DNA of 28,493 nt from Ectocarpus siliculosus (lineage: Eukaryota > Sar > Phaeophyceae > Ectocarpales > Ectocarpaceae). Made by a program: the position numbers and the translations under genes. Every line of letters starts with the position of its first letter. The first letter of the stretch is position 1. Below, piece by piece: positions 1 through 11,300 of the stretch. The notes under the pieces are model-generated. The model made no database searches, had not been told where the DNA came from, and was given only the letters and a program-made list of their open reading frames with translations. The DNA lies in assembly GCA_000310025.1 (NCBI GenBank), contig FN649728.1, positions 6,110,864 through 6,139,356 on the forward strand. The letters are read 5' to 3'.

Positions 1-170
1 TGGTTGGGAGGGGGTGGGGGGGGGGTATTTCAAAAATAAAAAAAACGTTTTGGCCCACCAAAAACAGGCAACTGTTGACAGCTGATATTTGTGCGATTTG
101 ATCTTTCGAATATCGTCAAGACAAACGTGACCTACAGCAGCAACTGCTGTGTCCTTTCTGCCTTACTTAC

Positions 171-2635
171 CTTGCTCTCCTCGCCGTCTTCCACGTCTTC
201 CGGCTTCCTGAAAACCTTCTCCCGCCTAGGCTGATCCTCCGCTCCCTCCGGAGAAGGCGGGGCCGTGGCAGCAGCCGACGATTCGGAGTCGAACGAGACC
301 TTGCACCCGTCGCTCACGCTCAGGTTGTTCAGCAGCATGCCCCTTTACCGACATAACGAATCGTCGCATGAAAGTCACTTCTTAGTTTGATGACGTATCA
401 AATAGTTTTCTCTGAAGACTGCTGTGCTCTCACATCTCTTCGCGAAGCTCGCACAGAGCTTCACATCGTCAACTTCTGTAAGTTACTGAAGTACATTCTT
501 GAGTCCAGGTCCTTCCGAGGTGGCGCGTACTGCTTGACAGATTGAGTTCAGAAACCCATTATTGCTCTCCTTCCCCCCCCCCACGCAGCCAAGCCCAAGC
601 CTCCTTTCCCCCCCACCCATGGGAATCGTGCCGGCACACGACGGACTTACTTTGAACCCGCCTCGTCGAAAATCTTGCTCATCTTGTGGAACATCGGGTC
701 CATCTTGAAGGCGCGGTCTGTCTCGCTGTAGACACCGAGAATTTTTGTCCAAGAGCCGCAGCAGCGCAAGAAAAAAGATGACAAAAGGGGCGTGTGCGGC
801 GCGCGGTTCGTGGGGGGGAGGCAACACGACAAGAGCTGCCAGACAAAAAAACACAGCGGATGCGGTAGCCGAACAGAACAAATACAACAGGGCGAACAGC
901 CTACCGACGGTCTTATCACCCGCCAACATAGGCAAAAAAATAACTTAAAAACAGAGAACCCGGGGTCGTCTGCCAATCCAGGCCACCGGACAAAACACGC
1001 CTTACCCTTACCGGAGAATCATAAAGAGACTGTCACCTCGATGCAGAGCTGGGCAACGTGACCACACAACATGGGGGCAGGTGGTACATACTGAAAACCT
1101 TGAACTAACTCACAACTGAACAACGTTTCCAAAATACTCGGAGCAATAAAGCAAAGATCAACTACCCAGAGGTGAACAACGTTTCCAAAAACAAACAAAG
1201 TAAACATCAACAACAACAACAACAGCAGCAACCACGCACTTACAACACTGCCGTGACCACCAGAAACCACAATGAAAACAAGAGAAATGCAGCAACACTA
1301 GATAGATACATACCTCTGGTCGAGCTGCTCGGGCTTCTTGAGCGTCTCGTGGACGCCCAATCGGGTCGACCGCTCAGAACTCCCGACGGCAGCACTGTTG
1401 CAACGCAAGCAAAACAGATAGACATAGATCGTCAGGGTGAAATGCCGCCACCGCCGTCGCAAGACATGGGTTACAACCAGAGAGCACAAACACTTGAAGA
1501 GGGACCTCCTAAAATATGCCCGGGGCACGTAAACCACTCTCAACGATGCGCATGCTCGATCAGCAGAACACAGCACGTGGAAGGGGCGCAAGCAAAACAC
1601 GCGGCTGGACGCGCCTACCGCAGCGCAACGCACACCACAGGCCCAGATTCGTACCGCACACGAACGCCCAAGATCACCGCAGCATACCGGGGTCACACAC
1701 CACAAACACTGCACCATCACACCATATATCTATTGGTACAAAAAAAAAAAATCATGAAACGACCGCCAACAGAAAGAAACGAGCAGAGAGAGAGAGACGG
1801 AGCTATCGGGGACCCAAGAAAAAGACTAATAACCGAAAAGAGATTTCTCGGAAAATTCTCTTCCTACTCACCCGGCACCCTTGTCGGCGTTGTCGTTGTC
1901 GGAGCGGTTGAGGTTGTCCAGCAGGGAGTAACTGCTGATGTGCGTGGCGTCCACCCTACGTTTTTTGTATATATTTTTTGTCCGAAAAGATAGCCGCGCA
2001 CGACGGTGGACAATAAACAACAACGGATGGATCAGTATTAAACCACAGACCGGATCGCCGCAACAAACGGCGACGAACGAAGGGGTTGTCTTGAAGGCAC
2101 TTTAACTACCCGGGGCAGCAAGCAAGAGGCTCTTCCGCCTAACCACACACCAATCACGCCCCCACCACATGCGTTTCGGGGAGGGTAGGATACAGAGTGC
2201 GATGTGCGGACTGCTTTGCTGGTAGTCAGCAAGCAAGAAGCTTCTCCGCCCCCCCCCCCACAATCACACGGCCACCAACCGTGTTTTGGGACGCGTAACT
2301 GGCGGAGTGCAACACGTGGAATGTTCTAGTAGCCCGTGCCTCTACAAAAAGCAGTAACCGGGACGGCAGTGCTCCGTTGTATGGGACACGCAGGCGCACA
2401 AACAACGGCAACATAAGAGAAAAAAAAAACACGACAGCCCGCAAACAGAGACGGCAACCTGAACGACAGGGGTAGAAAGGTGATGACACCAACACCACCA
2501 CGACACTCATATCACTGTCAAAAAAGTTTTGCTATGCTTCGTAGGGGCCTCTGAACGAACACGAACAATCGTCCATGATCCTGAGAGAAATGCTGGCGAT
2601 GCAACGACAGCAGAAACAGTAACCGTAGCCGCAGT

Positions 2636-2676
<41 letters not shown>

Positions 2677-3620
2677 TTACAACACCAACAGCAGCAGCAG
2701 CAGCAACAACAACCATAACCATAACCATAAAGGTAGCCGTGTACCTGTGGGAGTAGATCTTGACGGAGGCGTCGAGGGTGCAAGAGGCCTTCTGGAAGTT
2801 AACCTTAGACCCCCCCATTTGCCCACCCTCGTCCAAGATGACCCTGATTCGCGACGATACAGTAGTCACGGCAAGAAGATCAGACTTACGGTGATACAAA
2901 GATACAGAGCACTTGCGACTTACAGAAAAAAAGCAACAGCAGAGGGACACACACCACTCCACAACATTGAGAAGTTGGAAATTGATCCCATACCGTCGGA
3001 GAGGCCCCCAATAGTGCGGATGCCCGGCACAGTAGGGGTGGAATTGGCTGGCACAGATGGAATAATCAAGCTGGCTGATACATTGACTAGTTCGGGTGCT
3101 CGCTAGAGGACGGGTGAAAGCGCGCGGCATCTACTTCCAGCACTATAGAGGGCCCCCGACTGCACTACGAGTTAGGTCACGTCTGGCCGCTGTCGTCCAT
3201 GACGACTACCCAACAAAAGAAATAGGCGCGAGAGGAATATACCCGTACACCATCAGCACGCACTCAGCTGCTAAGCCCCGGATGGAAGCTTAGCACGAAG
3301 ACAGGGACGTACGCCGTAACCCGCACCACGCAACACACACCCCGGTGATTAACGACAAGGTAGGCCCCCTCTCGTGAGATTGATGCACGGGGCACCCACG
3401 GATCCGGAGGGTATCCTCGGCCCACAAAACGCCCGCTACTCCCCCACTACACCACCGCGTGTAGAACAGCGGCGACAGCGGCAGCAGCAGCAGCAGCAGC
3501 AGCAGCAGCTCACCTGTCCATGTAGTCGATGAGATGCAGCCCCCAGCACTTGTCCCGGGTGATCTTATTCTCCGAGCTGAGCTTGATTATGGAGCTGTAC
3601 ATGCTGGTCAGCTTGCTCTG
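171..3620 (-). CDS. NCAPH: Condensin complex subunit CAP-H (Barren/Cnd2 kleisin), N-terminal exons, gene continues off the left edge
   Basis: CAP-H is the kleisin that bridges the SMC2/SMC4 ATPases and recruits the HEAT subunits of condensin I, which compacts chromosomes in mitosis. Exons in transcription order are 3615(or 3620)-3514, 2843-2745, 1955-1872, 1394-1314, 725-651 and 342-171. All have GT donors and AG acceptors, and every junction keeps frame. Visible family signatures are KLSSENKIT followed by GLHLIDYMD, then NFQKASCTLDASVKIYSHR, then the block around DPMFHKMSKIFDEAGSKG and MLLNNLSVSDGC. These match the conserved N-terminal region of Cnd2 proteins, which in known condensins binds the SMC2 neck. 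The last visible exon is acidic and Pro/Ser-rich and ends in phase 0 at a GTAAGT donor (position 170 downward), so the SMC4-binding C-terminus lies outside the window. The 5' boundary of the 3.6-kb exon is ambiguous because three AGs lie within nine bases. Family assignment is firm; exact exon edges are inferred by eye. Confidence 0.88.
2636..2676. repeat. (ATC)n/(TCA)n microsatellite
   Basis: About 13 perfect trinucleotide units inside a CAP-H intron, followed by a CAG/CAA stretch (2688-2710). Both lie within about 110 bp downstream, in transcript sense, of the donor of the NFQKASC exon. Confidence 0.95.
3481..3509. repeat. (CAG)n microsatellite touching a 5' splice site
   Basis: Nearly ten perfect GCA/CAG units. 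In the CAP-H transcript (minus strand) this is a CTG run that starts immediately after the GTGAG donor at 3513, so the first 30 or so intron bases are the repeat. Confidence 0.95.
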
Positions 3621-3651
3621 CTCGGCGGAGACGGCCACACACAGCAGCGAC

Positions 3652-3652
3652 A

Positions 3653-3683
<31 letters not shown>

Positions 3684-3686
3684 TAT
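3652..3686. repeat. Poly-A plus (AT)n microsatellite
   Basis: Nine A residues followed by about 13 AT units. On the minus strand the AT run and the T-rich tract lie just upstream of the acceptor of the KLTSMYSS exon and may serve as its pyrimidine tract. Confidence 0.95.
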
Positions 3687-4330
3687 CGGACTCAATCAAA
3701 ACGGCGATCTCAACAGCGGCAGCGCTGGTCTGAGCTGCGGACGAAACAAGGGATGTTTGTGAAAGCACGGTGGCTGAGCGTGGCCCTGGGCGCGTGCACA
3801 ACTGTCCGCCTAAAAAGGCAAGTCCTGCACTAAATAGGAGAAAAATATAAAGGGTTTGCAAAACGAACAAAAATCAGACGCGCGACTGCGAAGAAGAGCA
3901 AAGAGCTGTTTACCACTAAAGTTCGATGACAAGAATACCAGCCGGAGCTGGCTCGTGGTCCTTTCTTGGCAAAACGTGACGAGCACATGCTGTAATTCCT
4001 AGCTCTCGTGGGACGCAATCCGACCCCTGACCACTCCCACTCGCCAAGAAATAAGTGAACCTTATGCCGAGAGGTCATAGGATAAGTCTCCAACGTTTTA
4101 TTAGTTCACCGAAACGGCGTGCTGTTTCTCACGCCGTGGACTTTTCTACCCTGCTGTTATCTGAGTAAATTAGTGCTGAGACGTCCGTACAAATTAATGT
4201 ACGTCGCAAGGGGCAGCTGACCCTCCCTCTTGCGGCGGGCTCAACCTCCCGCGTCAGGTTGGTACCCAAAACTCTGAATTTTTGGCGTTTCTGTTCATCA
4301 CTTGATTGACTGCCACCGGGCAAGATCGCT

Positions 4331-4430
4331 CCACCCCGTGGTCACACAGAAGGGTTCCTCTCCCTGCGGCCCCCTACACCCACCCCTCTTGCAGTACCTT
4401 GCCTTCGATATTGAACATAAAAACACGCGA
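4331..4430 (-). repeat. Fragment of a SINE-like dispersed repeat
   Basis: This stretch shares an ordered set of words with 10376-10450: CGTGGTCACACAGAAG (CGTGGGCACACAGAAG in the other copy), a C-rich stretch, then TGCAGTACCTTGCCTTCGAT (TGCGGTACTTCGCCTTCGAT). The other copy sits inside a tRNA-headed element, so this is read as a truncated relative in the same orientation. Confidence 0.55.
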
Positions 4431-4719
4431 AAAACTGAAAAAATCTCTTCTCGCCCCACGGGCGCACGAGGAGTCAAGGATCCTGCGCTTGCCTGGTCAG
4501 CGTTGGCATCGAATCCGCCGCCTCCGAAACCAGAAAGCCTCCTTCCAACAGAAGAACGCCTCCGTCCAAGCAACGACTTCCGCGCCGACCTGCTTGTTTG
4601 TTGTCCAAGCAGGGGATCGATCACGATGAATTGATGAGCGCTTCCGAGTCGGTTGTGAACGGGTTAACGCTCTTCAGCATACATGCGTTGTAAATGTAAA
4701 CCTTTGCTTGATGGAGTTA

Positions 4720-4944
4720 CCGTAAGGATGCGAGAGAGCGCACGGGGGTGTTGGCATTTTTCAAAGCTTGATTGCTCCACGACAGGAGGGTGCCAACACC
4801 AACCGATACCTCTCAGGAAAGCCCTCGACGTGGTATTTCCAAAACCACCACTGTCGGCAGTGGTACATACCCTACCCTCCTGGTTGTAGATAAATCATGC
4901 TATGAAACGCTGACACCCCCGTGCGTTCTCTCGCATCCTTACGG
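4720..4944. mobile_element. TA-flanked MITE, 225 bp, with long terminal inverted repeats
   Basis: The left end CCGTAAGGATGCGAGAGAG and the right end (reverse complement CCGTAAGGATGCGAGAGAA) continue into CGCACGGGGGTGT on both sides, giving roughly 38 bp inverted repeats with few mismatches. The element is bounded by TA at 4718-4719 and 4945-4946, as expected for a Tc1/mariner-type target duplication. It has no coding capacity and lies in the putative first intron of CAP-H. Confidence 0.8.
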
Positions 4945-4999
4945 TAAATCACACGTAGTCTACACACACATCGGGAGGGGATTTACTGCTGTAGTTGAC

Positions 5000-5219
5000 A
5001 CTATTAATAGACATCAACCCCCTGCCTGGACCAATCTTCAAGGCTCGGTTACCCCACAGCAGAGAGAGTGGCGGAGCCGAAAATGGCGGCGTTGGAACCC
5101 TCTCCTCGACATCGTTCCGAAAACGTATTGTTTGATCAATATATATAAGTATTATAGTCTTGGTTGTGGAGTAATGTAGTCGACGGTCCAGGTAGTGTGA
5201 TATCTTACGTCATGCATCC
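5000..5219. mobile_element. MITE family M1, copy A
   Basis: Resembles copies at 11260-11464 and 13519-13744 end to end: a left arm ending CTGGACC(A/G), a centre with GAAAATGGCG, GCGTTGGAA and GTTTGAT, and a right arm with GGTCCAGG, GATATCTTACG and TGCATCC. The left terminus is the most eroded and its edge is approximate. Confidence 0.7.
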
Positions 5220-5321
5220 TTCGGTAGGCCGGTAAGCTCTTCCAGTTGTGTTTTGAGACAGCGGTGATGGTAGCTAAAACATGTGGAGTACAATCCCTAC
5301 GGCACAGGAAAAAAGCCGTAC

Positions 5322-5470
5322 CTAGATCCGCTTTCGCCAGAACGTGGCCCCTTCCCCCCGCCGGCCGGAGTGTCTCCGTTAGGCTCGGCATTCTCCTTAT
5401 CCTTTTCCTTCTCGGGAGTGTCGGCGATGAGCGAGCTCGCGATGAAGATTCCCGTGTCTTGGAGGGCCAT
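5322..5470 (-). CDS. NCAPH: Probable first coding exon of the CAP-H gene
   Basis: An ATG at 5470-5468 on the minus strand, preceded by AGCAGC, opens 49 GC-rich codons of a polar, disordered-looking stretch (for example DTPEKEKDKENAEPNGD). The stretch ends in phase 2 at a donor-like CTAG/GTACGG. Joining to an acceptor at 3615 (GAGCAGAG/C) restores frame and leads straight into the conserved KLTSMYSS segment of CAP-H. The intron would be 1.7 kb and contains only repeats (a MITE at 4720-4944, a second MITE at about 5000-5219, a SINE-like fragment at 4331-4430). CAP-H N-termini are variable, so homology cannot confirm it. It could instead belong to another minus-strand gene, or an intermediate exon could exist. 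Confidence 0.45.
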
Positions 5471-7407
5471 GCTGCTGCCGCCGCTGTTGCTAAAGTTGAT
5501 GACCCTTCAGCCAACCAGCTCCTGGGTATTGCCAGGTCACCCAAAAGCACAGCTGGGGCTTCCTCTTGTTCGCACCGCAGCTATAGAGGGCTTGCCTGAT
5601 GCGTTAGGGCGGCAGGGAGCGTGGTGCCCGCAGCAGCCCAAGCTGGCCTCTCTGTCGCTCTCCTGTCGCAGCGCACCCACTGATTTCAGTCACAAATCCA
5701 AGCCACGACAGCGAAGAAAGGCCACGGGATCAAGGCAGCTGCACGTGTCAATGTCCTCGCCACTCTACTGCTACCGCTGGCCTCGCTGCTATTGCTCAAG
5801 ACTCAGCTAAATTGCCAAACGGCCAATAGCGGGGGGCACTCGGATAGTACTAAAGCGGGAGACTGAACACCGCGGACGGCATTTCTCTTGGAATTGTAAC
5901 CGTCGGAAGAAAAATGGGCACCGAACTTGAACAGGCACATCTCACTTTTGATCTCTTGACCTACGTCACTTTGTGCCTTTTTTTTGTGTCGAACAGAAGG
6001 CATCTGTCGTGCTATATGATGCCCCCCTGTCCTACACCCTCGGTGCAGCAGAGCCTACCTCCGTTCAAAGAAGATTCAAATATGAATGGGCTGAGAGTTC
6101 AAATTTGAAGTCGTCAATCGAAGCGCCAACGAGCACCCCCCCGTGCCCGATCTGCCCAACCAACATGACGAACCAATTTCAATCTTGTTTCTTGAAAGTA
6201 CAGTCAAAGTACAATTAATTCAGAACATCACCACACGAGGTATAACGACAGCAGCAGTAGCAGTCGCAGGTCGCAGGGGGGGGTTGTCTTGAGAAGTTTT
6301 TTTTGCAATCAGTGGGACGAGAACTGGCTACATTCTAGGCTACATGCGTCTTGGCGGCTTCGCCGACAGAACAGGAGGAGCGGAAGGAGCCAGTCCACAC
6401 CACGCCATCCCTCACCGGAAGTACACCAACTATAATAACAACCAACTGCGGACATTTGCGGCCTAACTTTTCTACCGATTTACCGAACTGGCGTGACCCA
6501 ACGACCCAACACACACAACTGAGGGTAAAGGAAATAGTCTACATCTCGCAAAGGGCCTCCCACCTTCTTCCCCAGGCATCCCAACAGCGTCCCACCGCCG
6601 CCAGAGACCGAGGTATGCGGGCTTCAGCAAAGCAGCAAAGAACGTGGAGTTTCTCAATGTTCACAGCAGGCGGGAAATGTACAAAGCTCGCTCTGCGGGA
6701 TCCCTGACAAACGTGATCGAGTTCCCACGAGTTTCTGAACCTGGGTGCTGCTGTTGTTTGAAAGGTCTCCAGGATCATACAGAAGACCGACGCTGTGCCC
6801 TGTGGGCGATCGAAGATGTATCTGCCGATTGATCCTGGGGCAATGCGTGTGTTTGCTTCTATATATAGCTTCTGAGTCCCGGGTATGTTTGGTTGTACTC
6901 CGTACAGCCGTAACCGAAAGAGTGCCGACGCCGACATTTACAACAAACAGTTCTGAGTTCCGCTGGAAGTTGACTTGCACTTGCAACACAACGGGGTCGT
7001 CGTGAACGTGCGTTTCAACCGGTAGTTTGACCATGGTTTTGACCGGTAGTTTGGGGAGAAGGTTTCGATGTTTTCGGTAGACCCAGTGTAGAGCATGCTC
7101 GTCGAAGAAAGCGTCCGGGACCACCACGTGCGAAAACTTGGGGTTCCACCCAGAGCACCACCACCACCAGCCTTTCATTTTTTCATCAAAGGGTGAGCGC
7201 AAAGACGTGCGTTTGTTGCCTGGAGCTGCTTTCGTGACGACAAGCAGTCAACACCAGCAGCAAGCAGCAGTCACGTATTGCCACCACCGCAGCAGCAGCC
7301 AGCCGCAGCAGCAGCAGCAGCACCGGAAACAAAATATCCTGCTTCTCTTTCCCCTCCCCACTCCCAGCCACACCTACACGCCACCACCTCTGACCGGCAT
7401 CAACAGG
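5471..7407. other. Intergenic region between the divergent CAP-H and arsenate reductase genes
   Basis: No gene recognised. The region should hold the promoters of both flanking genes, but no element could be assigned by eye. A minus-strand open stretch at 6654-7202 lacks any recognised domain. A short repeated word (ACCGGTAGTTTG) occurs twice near 7018-7050, and a CAG-rich microsatellite block lies at about 7250-7325, just upstream of the chosen start of the plus-strand gene. Confidence 0.6.
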
Positions 7408-8289
7408 ATGATTCAGCCGGCGATGGTTCGAATGGCAGCTAGGCGAGCTGTGGTCGTATGCGGAGCCAGAACAGCAACCGCACCAACGGCAGGTAAGAGG
7501 TGGGGGTTGGCTATTGTTCGAAGGGGCAACCGCCTCTTCTTTTTTTTTTGCATCAGCTGCGCGATTGATTGTTCTCTTGCGGCCAAGGTAGAAGAAAGCA
7601 CACCAGCGGAAGGCTGGAATATTCGAACATAGACGTTGTTTATGTGGTACTCTGGTAGACAATGGCGAGGCTGCGCCACAGGTCGAGAGATTTAGTTGTT
7701 GTTGTCGGCAGAGTATTTGTTGTAGTGGTGTCCACTGCTGTGGTGAGCGGTTGTACATACTTGCAAAAAGCTAAATAAGCTGTCGTCTGCTGCTGCTGCA
7801 GCAAGTAATGTTGTCTCCGACAGCAGTTCTTTTTCAGATGCTATTTCCTGAGTCTACTTGTAAACCTATGATGATGTGCGTCTGTGCGGTGCGTAGTCTA
7901 TGCAATCTCGGTGTTCGGGACTACATACTGTAGACTGCTGTGCAGGGGCTGGTCTTTGCCAAGGGGTGGGGGCGCGAGAGCGTGTGCGGTATATGTCTCC
8001 CTCTTTTGGCAAAGCCTGCTACAGCAGTACCAGTGTTTCGTCTATGCCGCAAGGCAGTTTGCGTCTGGTCTGTTCCATCGCCGGCGTTTCTCTGGACACG
8101 ATGCCACTGCTACCGCTTGTTGCTGCTCAAAATGATCATGACCCTACCCTATTTACAAATGCCTAATGCTTTCGGCCTCTGCACTTCCTTTTACAGCCCG
8201 CCGACAGCAGGAGCGATGCTGCGGAGGGGGCACACGATGATGCCGTACAGCAGTCAAACGCGTTTTTTTTTCGACGTACGCATGTGCAC

Positions 8290-8320
<31 letters not shown>

Positions 8321-11300
8321 ATTCTTGGATATCTAGATATTTGCTGCGGAATGGATAAATAGGGCGAATGTCAGGCCGATAACGTTGGTGGCGTAAAACT
8401 GCTGCTGCGCTGTGAATGCCTGTCTTCGTGTTTTTGTTCTTTCTCGATGAACCCATCTACAGCAGCACATATCGTTGCGGTGCGCGTGTGTACAGCAGCA
8501 AGTGCTTTAGGCAAAAACCGAGATCGTTTTTTTCAGCATGGCTGCACGGGTCTGTCTGTGTGTACAGCAGTATTTATGTGCTTTATTTGTTTGCTGACTT
8601 TCCCTCCCGCAGGGCTGAGAGCGGCGAAAGCGGGAGCGGGGTGGTTGCCTCATCGACGACAGCAGGAGCAGCATCAGCATCAGCAGCAACAATGGTTTTC
8701 AGCGGAGCCGGCGCCGTTCAGCAAAAAGAGCGTCATGTTTGTGTGCAAGCGGAACAGCTGCAGATCCCAGGTGATCGAACGTGCACTTTTGCAGCGCGCA
8801 CGGAAGTATTACGATGTACTTGTGGTCGATCACGACTTTCTGTCTTGTGTGTTGCGAGCCACGTTTTGTGGAAACAGACGCTCACCCCCGGTTGGTGCCT
8901 TCATTCTACAGTACTATTCCATGTGTACAGATGGCGCCCGCACTTAAGAACCTACCTGTTAAGAACATGAGGCTAAAAAAATCCGAAACTCATGAACATG
9001 AGCGTATTTTAGTGGTCCCCGCTGAGAACCTTACACTAAAACCTATATGATGGCCATTCGCAGCCTCAACAGGCAACTAAGAACCCCAGCCTCACGCAAA
9101 TTAAGATGTTCCTAAGTGCGGGCGCCATCTGTACTGCACGTTCATCATATCCATATGCATACTACTCCGCAAGGTATCTTCGAAAGGGTTGGTAAATAGT
9201 GTACTGCTGCAGTACCCCCTGCCTGTGGGTCCAACTGCAAGGGCCGTTGGCCGCTCTTCGTTTTGTGGTGGCTAAGGGGGCGGCGTCTTAGTCTGTCTTG
9301 CGCATGTGCTCTCTGTAGAGCAGCGTCAGCAGCGTCACGCTCTTCTCGGTTGTGTTCGTTCAATTTTTTTATTTGCCGTGGTTGTCTGGCGGAGGAAAAT
9401 CAAAAGTCAACAATTGTTGTTGTTGTTGTTGTCTTCACATCAAAAACCGTTCCGACCTCTCTCTACCCAGTACCTTCATATGTCCGTACTGATCCAACAC
9501 TTGACGCGGTCGATTCCAGTGGTCACAGGCTAACGTACCCTAAAAAGGTACACTCAAATAAACTGGCCCCGAGGGGTCCGCAAGTCAATAGAAATAAACG
9601 ACAGATATTGTGGAGTCCTCCGCTCCCTCTGCGCGCTATGCGAGGTAACAACTGAGACGAGGAGTCAGCATCACGGGCCAGAGAGAAAGAGGTACACCCC
9701 CTTGGTTCAATCTTGGTGCTTCACACGCAAGCAGAGACACGGCCATCTGACACAGAAAAAGAGAGAAAAAAAGAGCGACAACGAGAACAAAGAGAAAAAG
9801 AGAAAAAAATAAAAGGAAACAGGAAGAAAAGAGAAAAGAAAACGATGTTGTAGTCTAATAACCGTGAAACGCGCCGTTGTTCGGGAAGATTAAGTAAGAT
9901 GGTTGGCAGGCCCCTTGGACGAAAATATTATATGGTTGGTGGGCCCCTTCGACAACCCCTTGGGCGAAAATATTAGATGGTTGTGGGCCCCTTCGACGGC
10001 CCCTTGGGCGAAAATATTAGATGGTTGGCGTTGCCGGGACGGAAAAGTTCACCCTCGAAGCAAGTGTTTTTTTTTTTCCAATACATAGGACGAACAAAAC
10101 ACACCGAAAACACACCACGTCCGTCTCTAGTACAGGTATTGGAAGAGTCTGGCATAGATTGTTGTTGTTGTTTTCTTCACATTAAACTCGTGTCAGTTGC
10201 TAATCCCAAAATCTAGCAAAGACTCGGCCCGTGGTCACAAAAATGCTAGAGCCATCTATTTATTAGATTTACAATGAGTTAATCAAATCTTGCTTGTGGT
10301 TTTTTGTAGTTTTGTAGTTTTCTAGTTTTTGTCTTCACTACAAATCAACCCTCACAGCACTCGTGCCGTTTACTCCAACCCGTGGGCACACAGAAGAGCC
10401 CATCTCTACCCTCCCCTCCTGCGGTACTTCGCCTTCGATTTTTAATGCTAGAAGAGTTCAGCACTCTCTTCCGTCTGTGTTCACACGAACTAGCGCTATC
10501 CACTAGGCCAGGAGCGGAAGCGAGAGAAAAACTCACTTTGCAAGAAAAGCTCGCTTACGCCGGGGTTCGAACCCCTGACCTGATCTCTAGAAAGTTTGGA
10601 GGAAACCAACTAGACCACCGGGGCGACCGGTTGCATACGTTTGTGTGTTTTGTGTCTGCACTATTAGCACCGACCGCGCCAACCGTTTGACCAAGGAAAA
10701 GGACGACAGCAGTGTGTGTGCGCGCGCGGCTGACCAATGAAAAGGACGTCAGAGTGTGTGTTGGCGTGGGACAGATAGATATTGATTGGACTTCTTTTTT
10801 AGTGTCGCGTATGCATACATACGCGCATCGAGAAAATATATTTACAGAAAGTACGTGCAGGTAGGGTGAGCAGGCTTGGGTAAGGTATACATCGTTCAGG
10901 ATGCTTCACGAGTTGTATCCAGGATCTTGTGTCGATGTGGTAAACGGTGGAAAATTCCCCGCTCCTTGTCGGTTCTTGGTTTGTGGATCATGTCGTATCG
11001 CTCCGCGAATACCTACTGCTGTTTTCTCGTTCTCGGCAAGATGAGATGGTTGGTAGGCGGGGCCCCCTGAACGAAAGGTGCAACCTCCCAAGGCTTCACA
11101 GAGTGCAGCGGTGGCTGGTTTGAATCCTTTCGTCCTTTCGCCATATGCGTTGGGAACGCTGGTGCAGCCACTCGAGGTTCTTCCGCCTCTCACCTCTGGG
11201 CCCCTTTTTTTGCGGAGAATTTTCGCGGAGAGCAAGACAAACTAGAGGAAGAGAGGCCTGGTTGCGTTAGATACCACACCCCCAGGACCGATTTTTTCAA

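Noticed and set aside
28-60. A-rich stretch at the left edge as a poly-A or terminator signal
   Set aside because: The condensin transcript still has its second half to come at this point, so no transcript end is expected, and the stretch is short.
1172-1993. 273-codon plus-strand frame at the left end
   Set aside because: It is antisense to two well-supported CAP-H exons and is Gln/Thr/Arg low-complexity outside them.
7138-7407. Earlier in-frame ATG (7138) as the arsenate reductase start
   Set aside because: It would add 90 residues of His/Gln-rich microsatellite translation; the ATG at 7408 begins a presequence-like Arg/Ala segment. It cannot be excluded without cDNA.
10555-10630. Functional tRNA gene on the minus strand
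   Set aside because: A- and B-boxes are good, but the T-stem, D-stem and acceptor stem do not pair, and SINE-like body and tail sequences follow; a SINE head is more likely.
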